Source: Chlorogloeopsis fritschii PCC 6912
Lineage (GTDB): Bacteria > Cyanobacteriota > Cyanobacteriia > Cyanobacteriales > Nostocaceae
Direction: 5' to 3'
NCBI RefSeq assembly: GCF_000317285.1
Contig: NZ_AJLN01000097.1
Span: 24,993-88,992 of the forward strand
Length of the DNA: 64,000 nucleotides
A program made the translations under genes and the position numbers. Under the pieces are notes generated by a model that saw only the letters and a program-made list of their open reading frames with translations, was not told the origin of the DNA and did no database searches. Shown here piece after piece: positions 50,601-58,948 of this stretch (position 1 is the stretch's first letter; each line of letters begins with the position of its first letter).

Positions 50601-50688
50601 CACGAATAGAAGTTTCTTTTCTAGAACCACCATAATATATAATTTTTTCTACTTCTGCATGATATTGACTAATCAGAAGCTTGGACAT
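47674..50688 (-). CDS. Single-chain restriction-modification enzyme (type IIG/ISP-like)
   Basis: A 1004-residue protein combining nuclease and methyltransferase. The N-terminal 110 residues have LRLDWGYWESKDQYD, a PD-(D/E)xK-like site (Asp, then ESK). A helical spacer follows. Residues about 300-560 are an N6-adenine methyltransferase, with VEILDPATGTGTFVTELIEY (motif I) and VIIGNPPYNAK (motif IV). The C-terminal 400 residues are probably the target-recognition domain. It resembles the C-terminal part of type ISP enzymes but lacks their SF2 helicase, so it is more like a type IIG enzyme. No separate specificity or restriction gene is adjacent. It is a complete open frame with no decay. Confidence 0.88.
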   Translation of the reverse strand: MSKLLISQYHAEVEKIIYYGGSRKETSIRVAFQNLLNEYCKPRDFRLIPELDYKTPKGKVVYPDGTVKDALRLDWGYWESKDQYDKLDEEIEKKFLQGYPDSNILFEDSQTAVLIQSGQETKRVLMKDTDGLDEVITTFINYVRPEVKDFRQAIEKFKEDLPIILEALRDLIDNQAETNVEFQKTRKKFWDICKESINPEISLLDIREMMIQHILTEDIFINIFSESQFHKENNVARELQRVIDTFFTGSTKRNTLSTIERYYGVIRRTAANIYNHHEKQKFLKVIYENFYKAYNPKAADRLGIVYTPNEIVRFMIESVDYLTHKHFGKLLGDKGVEILDPATGTGTFVTELIEYLPKDSLVYKYKHEIHCNEVAILPYYIANLNIEYTYKQKMGVYEEFENICFVDTLEHTSFDGKQLDLFAMSVENTERIRRQNECDISVIIGNPPYNAKQENFNQNNANRAYPAIDKLIKETYIKYSKAQNRNVVYDMYTRFYRWATDRVKDGIICFITNSSLLDGIALDGFRKCIQDDFSFAYFIDLGGNVRAISGKNGIFISEKHTIFGKSAMTGIVICFLIKDSKSPGCKIFYSNPFHLHELRENKLSYLRENTFQNFVFEHIIPDKNYNWINQADNDFDTLLSLVDKDVKAGKAEEAVFKLFSSGIKTQRDEWVYDISEKSLVNKMKFLIGVYSRENLGLDKEIFDIKWDRELTKYLKKGVNKYFDCQNIKPSLYRPFFKIKIYFDKHFNGMTYQWFDIHHDSDTTNKYIAFSALGNTKPFHCLVSNEIIDLHLTGDSQCLPLYRYDKNGNRIDNITDWGLAQFQNHYKGSTITKLDIFHYTYAVLNNPAYRQKYELNLKREFPRLPLYDDFHRWASWGKQLMDLHINYETVALYPLKPIDLPFDESSKITPKAKLKADKTKGTIILDELTTLEGVPKIAWEYHLGNRCALEWILDQYKEKKPKDPTIAEKFNTYRFADYKEQVIDLLQRVCTVSVETMRIIQDMNN

Positions 50689-50810
50689 GATTATAATGAT
50701 TTAATATTTATAATCCGTCCAATTTAGCCACCATTAAATCATGACGTCCTCAGAATAACTAATGAATAAAAACAAGTATCTATTGATGATGTCCGTAAAA
50801 ATACAGGTTC

Positions 50811-50860
50811 GTAGTAAGGACTTTAGTCCTTGAATTTTCAAGCGCTAAAGCGCTTACTAC
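50811..50860. repeat. Cross-shaped palindromic repeat
   Basis: Outer arms GTAGTAAG and CTTACTAC enclose two inner palindromes, AAGGACTTTAGTCCTT (50816) and AAGCGCTAAAGCGCTT (50840). It lies between the restriction enzyme and GMC oxidoreductase genes, just after the latter's stop codon side. Confidence 0.85.
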
Positions 50861-50866
50861 TAACTA

Positions 50867-52408
50867 CTAACTCATCCTTTCTAACAAATGCTCTCCCACT
50901 CGCAAAGCATTCGCCATAATCGTTAATGATGGATTCAAAGCAGTACTAGACGGGAAAAAACTACCATCAACAACATAAAGATTATCCACATCATGAGTAC
51001 GGCAGTTAATATCAAGTACTGATGTTTCTGGATTTTCACCAAAACGACAAGTACCGCACTGATGCCCAACATCTTTTAAAGACATTTTTTGAGGCATAAA
51101 TACAGAAAAATGCCCTTTTTGAGAGTTCAATTTTATTGATTTTAAAACAGAAATCCAGCGCTGAATGAAACGATTAAATGGCTGTTCGTTGTTATTTGTA
51201 TATTCAATAGTAATTTGTTCACCCTTAACCTGCACGCGATTTTTTGGATCTGGTAAGTCTTCAGTAATCAACAACCAAGAAACAGAATGATTTGCTATTT
51301 TCTCAGCTATTATGCCAGGTGTAAAAGGTGGTGCATTAGCAGCTACTCTATCTTTATTAATATTGCCGAGTAATTGTATGCTGCCCATTGGATAAGGAAA
51401 ATCCTTCTCTCCCCAATAGAAATCATTGACACCTATAGTTTTTTGAAAAACTGTAGGGTTGGCTTTTGTTGACAAAGCTATGACTACCCCAAATTTATGA
51501 GCCATGTAATTTCGTCCTACTAAGTTAGAACTATTAGCTAAACCATTTGGGTGTGTGTCGTTAGCAGATTTGAGTAACAATACGGCTGAGTTGATTGCAC
51601 CACAAGCAAGAACAACGATATCTCCAGAGAATATATACTGCTTACCTGCAATTTCTGTTTCTACTCCTGTTACTTCTCGCCCAGATGTATTTGTGTGCAG
51701 GCGTATAACTTTTGCTTGAGTGATTAAAGTCAGATTTTCATAAGCTACAGCCGGGCGAACACAGTTAATGTCAGCATCAGATTTAGCATTCAGAAAACAA
51801 GGAAAGCCATCGCAAGTCTCACAACGAATACAAGAACTTAAAAAACGATTAGCTTCATTCAGTTTGATACCAAGTGGCAGATAGAATGGATGCAAGTTTT
51901 TGTCTTTTAAGGCATCATTAATTTCTTGAATGTATGGTTCGTGGCTGATGGGGGGAAACGGATAGCCTTCAGTAATCTGAGGTTCGGTAGGATCTAAACC
52001 TTGCTGGCTGTGTACTTCGTAAAGTTTTTCTGCTTGGGTGTAGTAAGGGGCAAAATCCTGATACTTTAATGGCCATTCAGGAGAAATGCCTTCTTTATGA
52101 ATAACTCTGTTAAAATCATTTTCGCGAAATCTAAATAACGCACCACCATAAAATTTTGTGTTACCACCGACATAGTAGTGTGTTAACGGACGAATTGCTT
52201 TACCGTGTTTGTCGTACCAAACTTCTGTTGTGCGATAGCGTTCTTTTTTAAAGATTTGGTGAGAATCCCAATTGGCTTTTTCTCTTGGCAGAAAATTACC
52301 CCGCTCTAGAACTAAAATCTTTTTCCCACTAGGTGCTAATTTATATGCCAGTGTTCCACCACCTGCACCTGTACCAATGATGATAACATCATAATGACTA
52401 TCAACCAT
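50867..52408 (-). CDS. GMC-family FAD oxidoreductase
   Basis: A 513-residue flavoprotein. It opens VIIIGTGAGGGTLAYKLA, the FAD-binding Rossmann loop. It has HYYVGGNTKFYGGALFRFRE in the flavin-attachment region, a four-Cys insert (CIRCETCDGFPC) typical of the cyanobacterial branch, and the C-terminal HQCGTCRFG and DGSFFPSSTALNPSLTIMANALR. Such enzymes oxidise alcohols such as sterols, choline or sugars to carbonyls. The start at 52408 follows CGGAG and matches the family, while the longer frame upstream does not. Its place near the glycolipid genes raises the possibility that it makes the keto group of keto-ol type glycolipids. That is inference only. Confidence 0.9.
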   Translation of the reverse strand: MVDSHYDVIIIGTGAGGGTLAYKLAPSGKKILVLERGNFLPREKANWDSHQIFKKERYRTTEVWYDKHGKAIRPLTHYYVGGNTKFYGGALFRFRENDFNRVIHKEGISPEWPLKYQDFAPYYTQAEKLYEVHSQQGLDPTEPQITEGYPFPPISHEPYIQEINDALKDKNLHPFYLPLGIKLNEANRFLSSCIRCETCDGFPCFLNAKSDADINCVRPAVAYENLTLITQAKVIRLHTNTSGREVTGVETEIAGKQYIFSGDIVVLACGAINSAVLLLKSANDTHPNGLANSSNLVGRNYMAHKFGVVIALSTKANPTVFQKTIGVNDFYWGEKDFPYPMGSIQLLGNINKDRVAANAPPFTPGIIAEKIANHSVSWLLITEDLPDPKNRVQVKGEQITIEYTNNNEQPFNRFIQRWISVLKSIKLNSQKGHFSVFMPQKMSLKDVGHQCGTCRFGENPETSVLDINCRTHDVDNLYVVDGSFFPSSTALNPSLTIMANALRVGEHLLERMS

Positions 52409-52850
52409 TTTTTCTCCGTTTGTTGAGTTAGTGGTGATGCACCAGGTGTAAGGAGATAAGAAATAAGTTTGAGAATTTTGATGAATAAAGTTAATACAAA
52501 AAACTCCCTGAAGAGTATCAATTGCATCTGCGTAAAAACATCTAAGCAAGTAGAAATAGTTAACCGAAAATACTTTTGAGCTTATAGTTGGCGTTGTCTT
52601 CACTAAAGCGCAACAACTACCAGCTTAAATTTATGTCTAGCTGCTTAAATGGATTTGGGTTGATCAGCCGCTAATGGTATTAGTCAAGTGCAGTCTATCA
52701 ATGGGAGTAAATTAATCAAAAAGCAAAATTTTAGAGTTTTCAGTTATAAAGTTTGCAGTTTTAAATGGAAAAATGATTAATTTTTATTTAAAATTCTGTG
52801 TTTTAGTTGCTAAATTAGTAAACTCGCATCTTGCAACAATCCCAACAGCC

Positions 52851-52900
52851 TGGAGGCAAAGCCTCGAAATCCTCGTTACCAGATTCAACCTGGTAACGAG
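52851..52900. repeat. GTTACCAGG palindrome
   Basis: GGAGGCAAAGCCTC hairpin (52852) followed by CTCGTTACCAGATTC/AACCTGGTAACGAG (52872-52900). It is in the 700-base gap between the GMC oxidoreductase and the SDR gene, together with the repeat stack at 52953. The rest of the gap is AT-rich and holds no gene. Confidence 0.85.
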
Positions 52901-52952
52901 AACTAAAATCTGTGTTCTAGTCAAGATGCCTTAAACATTATCTTCTCAAAAT

Positions 52953-53070
52953 GCCCTCACTCTGGAAGAGTGGGGCTAGACAAACAAAGGCTGCGGAGGC
53001 AGCCTCTGAGAATTTCAGCCCACGCAGGTGGGCTTTGTACCAATAGCCCCAGGCTAAAAGCCTGTGGTGG
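52953..53070. repeat. Stack of hairpins
   Basis: Consecutive hairpins: CACTCTGGAAGAGTG (about 52958), GGCTGCGGAGGCAGCC (about 52989), AGCCCAC/GTGGGCT (53018-53035) and AGGCTAAAAGCCT (53051). They lie just downstream of the HetN-like gene's stop and might terminate it. Confidence 0.75.
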
Positions 53071-53111
53071 CTTCACAAAATGGGCGAAGGTATTATTGGA
53101 GTAGCAAAAAC

Positions 53112-53945
53112 TTAGTTAGGCAAGCGCTTCTCGGCACGCATTTGATTTTCTGCGCAAGTTAGGTTCAAGTTGGTTAAACCAATCCAACGATAAATTGCAT
53201 CTCCAAATTCTGGAAAAAGTTGGATGTTAGAAAATAAAAGTCTTGTCAAAACTCCATCCAGCATAACTTCTGCTTTATTTTGCTTGATTGCTTCCACAAC
53301 AGCGATCGCCACCGCTTTTGGTTCAGAAACACGGGCTAATTTAGGTGCTGGCAAGCCAAACTTTAGAAACATCCCCGCTTTTGTGTATCCTGGACAGACT
53401 GCTGTAATCCCTACATTGGTACTTGTTAATTCTTGCCGTACTGCATCTGTCCACATAATCAAACCTGCTTTACTAGCAGAATATATGCTGTTGTAAGGTG
53501 CTCCTTTTTTCCCAGATCCAGAGGCAATATTTACAATATGACCGCTATTACGCTCTAACATACTTGGTAATATCAACCGGGTTAACTCCATGCCAGCCAT
53601 TAAATTAGTTACTAATATTGACTGGATATCTTTAAAGGAGTAATTTTGGAATGGTCGGTATTTTTCGATGGCAGCATTATTAATCAAAATATCGATTGCC
53701 CCTGCAACTTCGTTAACCTGCTGCACAAGAGATGGTAATTCTTCCACTTTACTAATGTCAAATGGAATAGTTATACTTTTACCACCCGCAAATTCAACCT
53801 CAGCACCTATTTGATCTAGCTTGTCTTGAGAACGAGCAATACAAATTACTGTTGCTTTTTCTTTTGCCAGCGCACGAGCAATAAATACTCCGATGCCACC
53901 GGACGCACCAGTCAATAGTACTGTTTTACCTGCTATACTTTTCAT
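53112..53945 (-). CDS. HetN-like short-chain dehydrogenase
   Basis: A 277-residue classical SDR. TGASGGIG is at residues 12-19, NNAA at 89-92, the catalytic Ser follows in IVNIAS, and YSASK is at 155-159. It fits the HetN/ketoacyl-reductase group next to heterocyst glycolipid genes. Anabaena HetN carries the heterocyst-suppressing pentapeptide RGSGR at residues 132-136. The same five positions here read RNSGH, so the inhibitory peptide is not present. The C-terminal 40 residues hold a membrane-interacting stretch (LLFSNIQLFPEFGDAIYRWIG). It probably reduces or oxidises a lipid intermediate. Alternatively it is a generic SDR unrelated to patterning. Confidence 0.85.
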   Translation of the reverse strand: MKSIAGKTVLLTGASGGIGVFIARALAKEKATVICIARSQDKLDQIGAEVEFAGGKSITIPFDISKVEELPSLVQQVNEVAGAIDILINNAAIEKYRPFQNYSFKDIQSILVTNLMAGMELTRLILPSMLERNSGHIVNIASGSGKKGAPYNSIYSASKAGLIMWTDAVRQELTSTNVGITAVCPGYTKAGMFLKFGLPAPKLARVSEPKAVAIAVVEAIKQNKAEVMLDGVLTRLLFSNIQLFPEFGDAIYRWIGLTNLNLTCAENQMRAEKRLPN

Positions 53946-54685
53946 TGTTACTTGTGACTAATTTGCTTGTGTTTGTGGTGAATTTTTAGGAGCAGGGGTG
54001 GGTTTATTGTAGATACTGTCATCATTCTGAATACAAAGTTCTTTCAAACCCCCCATACAGAATTTAGTAGAGACACTATTCATCGCCTCTCTACATTATT
54101 GGTTTAGGTGTTAGTTCACAGAAAATGTCACCATACCCCAGCAAAGTTAAAAGTGGGGTAAGTGTATGTGCTTTGCAATTTGTACTTTTTTTGATTAAGC
54201 TGTCATTAGTTAGATAAATAACAAAGGAAGTACGGCATTTCTAAAGACAGCTATAGCTCTACTTCTTTCCGTAGAGCTTTTATATCGTTCGTTACTCACA
54301 GATTTTGAGAACAGGTGCAATCAACAAAATATCAAGTGTCTGTTTACGCTTAATTCCCCTAAATACTCTTAGCCCACTTCCTAAAATTGACACTCAATAT
54401 TAAATGCAGTATTATTTCTGCACTCTTGTAGGAATTAATTGCTAATTTAATTTAATTAAAGCATAAGTTATTTAGTTTCACACCTTTTTTAGCTAATAGA
54501 TTTAGTTAATATATAAAGCTTTTATTCTTATCAAAATCAAATTTTCTCTTTTATATAACAACATCATAGGCTAAAGTTAAAGCAAATTCTCATAAATAAA
54601 TTTATCAATATTTTTTGACAAACAAACTAAATTTTTAAACTAGCAAACTAAAAAGAATTTTTCATCGGTAAAGTGGAAAATTATC
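53946..54685. other. AT-rich intergenic region
   Basis: Between the HetN-like gene and the TPR gene lie 740 bases with no open frame or recognisable repeat. A/T exceeds G/C clearly in the second half (about 54400-54680). Confidence 0.6.
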
Positions 54686-54709
54686 CGGTATAGTGGAATT
54701 ACTATACCG
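54686..54709 (-). terminator. Hairpin downstream of the TPR gene
   Basis: A perfect nine-base stem, CGGTATAGT/ACTATACCG, with a six-base loop, ten bases past the stop of the minus-strand TPR gene. A T-rich stretch follows on the minus strand, so it fits an intrinsic terminator. Confidence 0.6.
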
Positions 54710-54719
54710 AGTTATCAAA

Positions 54720-55949
54720 CTACTGAGGCATCTGTCCATAAACTTTTTTAATTTGCTCAGAAAAGTAATTTTCCTCATGCTTTAATTGTTGAGCTACCTC
54801 CAATCCTTTATGAAAAGCAGTTAGGGCTTGAGGATAATTCTTACGCTCTAAATAAATTTGCCCAATTAAGTCGTAAGCATTCATTAAACCATAAAAGTTT
54901 GAGGCTAGTTGTTGAGATTGTATTAAAATTTGGCTAGCTTGCAACGCCTCCTCTATCTGTCCTTGAGAACGGTACAGCGCAATTAACTTTTGCAAAGCTT
55001 CTCCTGCACGTACATACTGCTGTAATTGCCAAGCCGTTGTGTAAGCTTCTTGATAGTTGTTGAAAGCCTCTCGCAGCAGATTGGGATTTTCCCGTGCTAA
55101 AGACTCGTAATCAGAGCCGATCGCTTGCTTCAAGGCTGGGATTTGGGTAAAAGTATTTTGATTTTGGTAAATCTGTACTAATTGATTGCGTATTTTGATT
55201 GCTTGCTGGGGTTGTTTTCCCTGTTCATAAATATAAGCTAGCTGTTGTAAGTATGTTAGCTGGCTTGTAGTATCACCCCTAACGGCAGCAAGTTTTAACA
55301 ATTCTTCATAAGTTGCCGCAGCTTTAGGATAATCAAACCAATCTAGATGTAAATTTCCTATTGTCAGGAGGGTTTCTACTTCTTTTGCTGCATTTTGTTG
55401 CTGTCGGACAATTCCTAAAATTTGGTTGTAAACTTCCACAGCCCTTTGAGGCGATCGCACTTGTTGATAAGCTTGTCCTAGTGCTTGTAGTAGTTCTAAT
55501 TCGGGCGGTTTTTGAGATTGTGCCTGCTGTTGAATCGCTTGTAGTCGCTGAGTAATATATTGCACTTGTGGACGTTCGTTTTTTTGATAAGCGATCGCGC
55601 CAACTCGCCCTAGTGCTTGTACTTCTTGTAGCGCCCCCAAGTAGCGACGCAGCCTCAGTTCTCGGTTCCAAGTATCAAAAGCTCCTTGTGTATCACCTGC
55701 TTGCAACTTCGCCGCAGCTTGTTGATTCAACTTATCCAGCGCCGCCTCTAACTGTTGACGTTCTTGGGCAGATAACGGCTGTTTTTCAGGTTTAAGTGGA
55801 AGCAGCGGATCGACTGTATTAATTTCTAGCGGTGATGGAGGAAACCGATCTGGTGATTGAGATTTCTCAGTCTTTGCCAGTGCCACCGAATTGCAAAGCA
55901 GCAAAAACGTAGTAGTGGCAGTAATAATTTTGCTTAAGTGCCGTAACAT
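54720..55949 (-). CDS. Secreted tetratricopeptide-repeat protein
   Basis: A 409-residue protein with a signal peptide (about 1-25, TTTFLLLCNSVALAKT) and then a Pro-rich spacer. An all-helical body from about residue 58 onward contains at least seven TPR-like pairs (for example LQALGQAYQQVRSPQRAVEVYNQIL and IGQIYLERKNYPQALTAFHKG). It is expected in the periplasm as a protein-interaction scaffold. Many cyanobacteria have several such proteins, so a specific role cannot be named. It is divergent from cpcT. Confidence 0.85.
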   Translation of the reverse strand: MLRHLSKIITATTTFLLLCNSVALAKTEKSQSPDRFPPSPLEINTVDPLLPLKPEKQPLSAQERQQLEAALDKLNQQAAAKLQAGDTQGAFDTWNRELRLRRYLGALQEVQALGRVGAIAYQKNERPQVQYITQRLQAIQQQAQSQKPPELELLQALGQAYQQVRSPQRAVEVYNQILGIVRQQQNAAKEVETLLTIGNLHLDWFDYPKAAATYEELLKLAAVRGDTTSQLTYLQQLAYIYEQGKQPQQAIKIRNQLVQIYQNQNTFTQIPALKQAIGSDYESLARENPNLLREAFNNYQEAYTTAWQLQQYVRAGEALQKLIALYRSQGQIEEALQASQILIQSQQLASNFYGLMNAYDLIGQIYLERKNYPQALTAFHKGLEVAQQLKHEENYFSEQIKKVYGQMPQ

Positions 55950-55965
55950 GGGAATTTTACCTTTG

Positions 55966-56046
55966 AAAGGGTAGAGGATAGGAGATAGGGGACAGGGTAA
56001 AGGTTACAGTTTTCTCCTGTTCCCTGTAACCTGTAACCTATAACCT
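55966..56046. repeat. Heptad tandem repeats
   Basis: GGATAGGAGATAGGGGACAG on the left and CCTGTAACCTGTAACC on the right both have period 7. They occupy the spacer between the TPR gene and cpcT and resemble the run at 44705. Confidence 0.75.
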
Positions 56047-56146
56047 AATCTGACGCAAGTAACTCAAAAATTCTCCTGCCAAACAGGTAGCTACAAGTTT
56101 TACAATACTTGCAGATTCTTTTTAAGCAACTGGTGTATTGTCTGTA

Positions 56147-56737
56147 ATGACTCATTCCACAGATCTTGCCACCTTAGCCCAGTGGATGGCAGCAGATTTT
56201 AGCAATCAAGAACAAGCTTTTGAAAATCCGCCCTTATTTGCCCATATTCGTGTTTGTATGCGTCCCCTTCCCCTAGACTTACTCTCAGGAGTGAGTTTTT
56301 ATGTGGAACAAGCCTATGACTATATGCTTAACGATCCCTATCGTGTAGCGGTAGCAAAGTTAGTGGATGCAGGAGATCACATCCAAATAGAGAATTACAA
56401 GGTTAAGGATGAACAAAGATTTTACGGTGCATCTCGCAATTTAGAACGCCTTAAAACTTTAACAGCCGATGATTTAGAAAAATCCTGCGGCTGTAACATG
56501 ATTTTAGAGTGGACAGGCTCCGGCTTTAAAGGCAAGGTGGAGCCAGGAAAATCCTGTTTTGTGTATCGCAAAGGGAAAAAAACTTATCTAGATAGTGAAT
56601 TTGAAATCGACGGAGAAAAATTTATCAGTCGCGATCGCGGACGCGATCCAGAAACCGATGAGCATATTTGGGGTTCTGTCGCTGGTGCATTTCACTTTGT
56701 CCGTTGGCACACTTTTGCCGATGAGGTAAGAGTTTAA
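56147..56737 (+). CDS. cpcT: CpcT/CpeT-type phycobiliprotein lyase
   Basis: A 196-residue lipocalin-like chromophore lyase that attaches phycocyanobilin to a Cys of a phycobiliprotein beta subunit. It shows the family blocks LAQWMAADFSNQEQAF, SFYVEQAYDY, RVAVAKLVDAGDHIQIENYK, CGCNMILEW and CFVYRKGKKTYLDSEFEI with a following SRDRGRDP. The length is normal. The ATG at 56147 is preferred over an upstream in-frame TTG. It confirms a phycobilisome-containing cyanobacterium. It is the last chromosomal gene before the tRNA-Cys and the island. Confidence 0.93.
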   Translation: MTHSTDLATLAQWMAADFSNQEQAFENPPLFAHIRVCMRPLPLDLLSGVSFYVEQAYDYMLNDPYRVAVAKLVDAGDHIQIENYKVKDEQRFYGASRNLERLKTLTADDLEKSCGCNMILEWTGSGFKGKVEPGKSCFVYRKGKKTYLDSEFEIDGEKFISRDRGRDPETDEHIWGSVAGAFHFVRWHTFADEVRV

Positions 56738-56840
56738 GGTTTCCACTCCCGTGTCTTGTGGCGACGGGAGTGTGAAAAATTTACAGTTGTAAGGATGCAA
56801 TTTTAGATAAAATTCTGGTAATATAATATTTCGTGGGTAT

Positions 56841-56911
<71 letters not shown>

Positions 56912-56933
56912 TTTAAGAATATCAAGTATTTCA

Positions 56934-56953
56934 GGGCTTTCAAGCCCTTTTTT
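56934..56953 (+). terminator. Intrinsic terminator after tRNA-Cys
   Basis: Stem GGGCTT/AAGCCC with a two-base loop, followed by TTTTTT, 23 bases after the tRNA. Confidence 0.8.
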
Positions 56954-57028
56954 ATTGGACGTTAAAGTGCTTATAAAACAAGCCTTTAGAGATTTTTGGG
57001 GTTATTTTGGGTAGTTTGGATAAAGAAC

Positions 57029-57136
57029 TGGGGTAAAACTGGGGTAAATTTGTAAGGTAAAGGTGTTTACCCCAATCACTGTTTCTGGGGTAAAACTGGG
57101 GTAAAGTAAAAGGATAAAGGTGTTTACCCCAGTCAA
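57029..57136. repeat. 56-base direct repeat upstream of integrase
   Basis: Two copies with period 56. Each starts CTGGGGTAAAACTGGGGTAA and ends AAAGGTGTTTACCCCA. Each copy contains GGGGTAAA twice and its inverse TTTACCCC once. They could be arm-type sites of the recombinase or an operator that controls it. Confidence 0.85.
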
Positions 57137-57143
57137 TTACCTT

Positions 57144-58382
57144 ATGGAATCTCAAAAATCTCAAAGTATTGCCCCTAGGCGTTCAGTGCAGATCAAGAAC
57201 TCTAACGGCAGTCTCCAATTAGTTTTTTCCCACCCTATTATTACGCCGACGGGAGAGCTAAAAACCAAGCGTTTCTACCTTTCTACAGGACAATATGATA
57301 CGCCTTTAGGAAGACATCAGGCATCGACATTAGCGGCAAAAATCCAGAGGGATATTGATTACGGTGAGTTTGATGCCAGTTTGGTTAAGTACAAACCAGC
57401 AGCATCATTAACTACTGTTACCCCAATTACCTTAGTTCCACCTTCAGCTACCCCTCAATTTGACTTGGGAGAATTATGGGAAAAATACACTGAGTTTAAA
57501 AAACCACAAGTTAGCCCTTCGACTTACGCTGTTGATTATCGAAAGTACCGCAATCACATCGCTAGTTTACCAACTAAAAATTTGGATGATGCGATCGCAA
57601 TTCGAGACTATTTAGTACAAAAGCTCAGTGCTAATGCAGCTAAACGTACTCTGACAAATATCAATGCTTGCTGTGATTGGGCACTCAAGAGTCAGCTGAT
57701 TGAATCCAATCCCTTCCAAAATATGGCAAAAGATATTCAGACACCGAAGTCAGAATCGGCAGAATATGAAATTAATCCCTTTACCAAGGAAGAACGGGAT
57801 AGCATAATTAAAGCGTTCGAGGAGAGCAAACTCTACAGCTACTATGCTCCGTTAGTAAAATTCCTATTTTTTACTGGGTGCAGACCATCAGAAGCGATCG
57901 CCTTACAATGGAAGCATATCAGTGATAAATACATTACTTTTGAACAAGCAATTACCATCAGTACTAAAGGGTTAGCCCTCAAAGATGGGTTGAAGACCCA
58001 AAGCCAAAGACGTTTTCCAATTAATAATCAGCTACGTAAAATTTTAGACTCAATCAAGCCAGAGAACTGTAATTCAGAAGATTTTCTCTTTAGAAGCAAG
58101 AAAGGCGGCATAGTAGACTTTGGTGATTTTCTTAACCATGCCTGGAAAGGCTACAAAAATCAGCGTGGAACACATATAGATGGAATCGTAACTCAACTTG
58201 TAAAACAAGGTGTAGTCAGCGAATATCGCAAACCTTACCAATGCAGACACACTTTTATTACTCTTTGCTTGGAAGCTGATAATGATGCGAAGGATGTAGG
58301 AAGGTGGGTTGGCAACTCTCCAGAAATTATTTACAAGCATTACGCAGGTAATAAACGTAACCTACAGGTGCCAGAGTTATAA
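57144..58382 (+). CDS. Tyrosine recombinase (integrase)
   Basis: A 412-residue phage-type integrase. A SAM-like DNA-binding domain lies at about 100-190, and the catalytic domain has Arg247 (TGCRPSEAIAL), Arg368 (QCRHTF, where the usual upstream His is Tyr365) and the nucleophile Tyr400 (IYKHYAG). The ATG at 57144 is chosen because an upstream GTG lies inside the 56-base direct repeat. It belongs to the family of cyanobacterial integrases that use tRNA genes, and tRNA-Cys lies just upstream. It appears intact. Confidence 0.93.
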   Translation: MESQKSQSIAPRRSVQIKNSNGSLQLVFSHPIITPTGELKTKRFYLSTGQYDTPLGRHQASTLAAKIQRDIDYGEFDASLVKYKPAASLTTVTPITLVPPSATPQFDLGELWEKYTEFKKPQVSPSTYAVDYRKYRNHIASLPTKNLDDAIAIRDYLVQKLSANAAKRTLTNINACCDWALKSQLIESNPFQNMAKDIQTPKSESAEYEINPFTKEERDSIIKAFEESKLYSYYAPLVKFLFFTGCRPSEAIALQWKHISDKYITFEQAITISTKGLALKDGLKTQSQRRFPINNQLRKILDSIKPENCNSEDFLFRSKKGGIVDFGDFLNHAWKGYKNQRGTHIDGIVTQLVKQGVVSEYRKPYQCRHTFITLCLEADNDAKDVGRWVGNSPEIIYKHYAGNKRNLQVPEL

Positions 58383-58948
58383 ATTTGTTGAATTCAAAGA
58401 TAGGTGATCGCTGACAAAGCAATTGTGTCAATTAAAAAATACGGTGATCTGATAAAAGTAGCTTTTTGCACCGAATGCTACCACTTATGATCACCTTGTT
58501 CATTAACTCTTAGCACTTGTGTAAATAGGACAAGGATGCGATCACGCTTTATTCGGTGTCTGCCTTTATACCTCTGTCCGAATCAACGTAAGTTGTACTT
58601 TGCTCAATGGTGATGTCATCGGTACCAGGGGTGTTAGATCCAAGTTGATCATTAGGGCATACAACACTAAAGGTAAGCAAGACACCAGAGAAATTCAGGT
58701 ACATCGCCGACTCAAGGAATTTTCTCGGCTCAACATCTACTGGGGATCATCGTGCCAATTTAAGTTTTTTGCACGCTAAGGAATATACTCATTCTGCCAA
58801 ATGCTTACTATGCCTGATTTCTGGCAAGCGACCCCTAATACTGCTCTTCAGATGTGTTATGCACTATAGCTAGATGGGAACCATAACACAACAAGCTCTT
58901 ACCATGTTTTTGGTCTGAAGCCAAGGAACTAAAAAAAAGCAGTTATTT
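58383..58948. other. Intergenic region of the island
   Basis: 566 bases between the integrase and the HEPN-TPR gene. A short plus-strand frame (about 58581-58780) has no start, ribosome-binding site or recognisable motif. I see no attachment-site duplicate. Confidence 0.5.
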
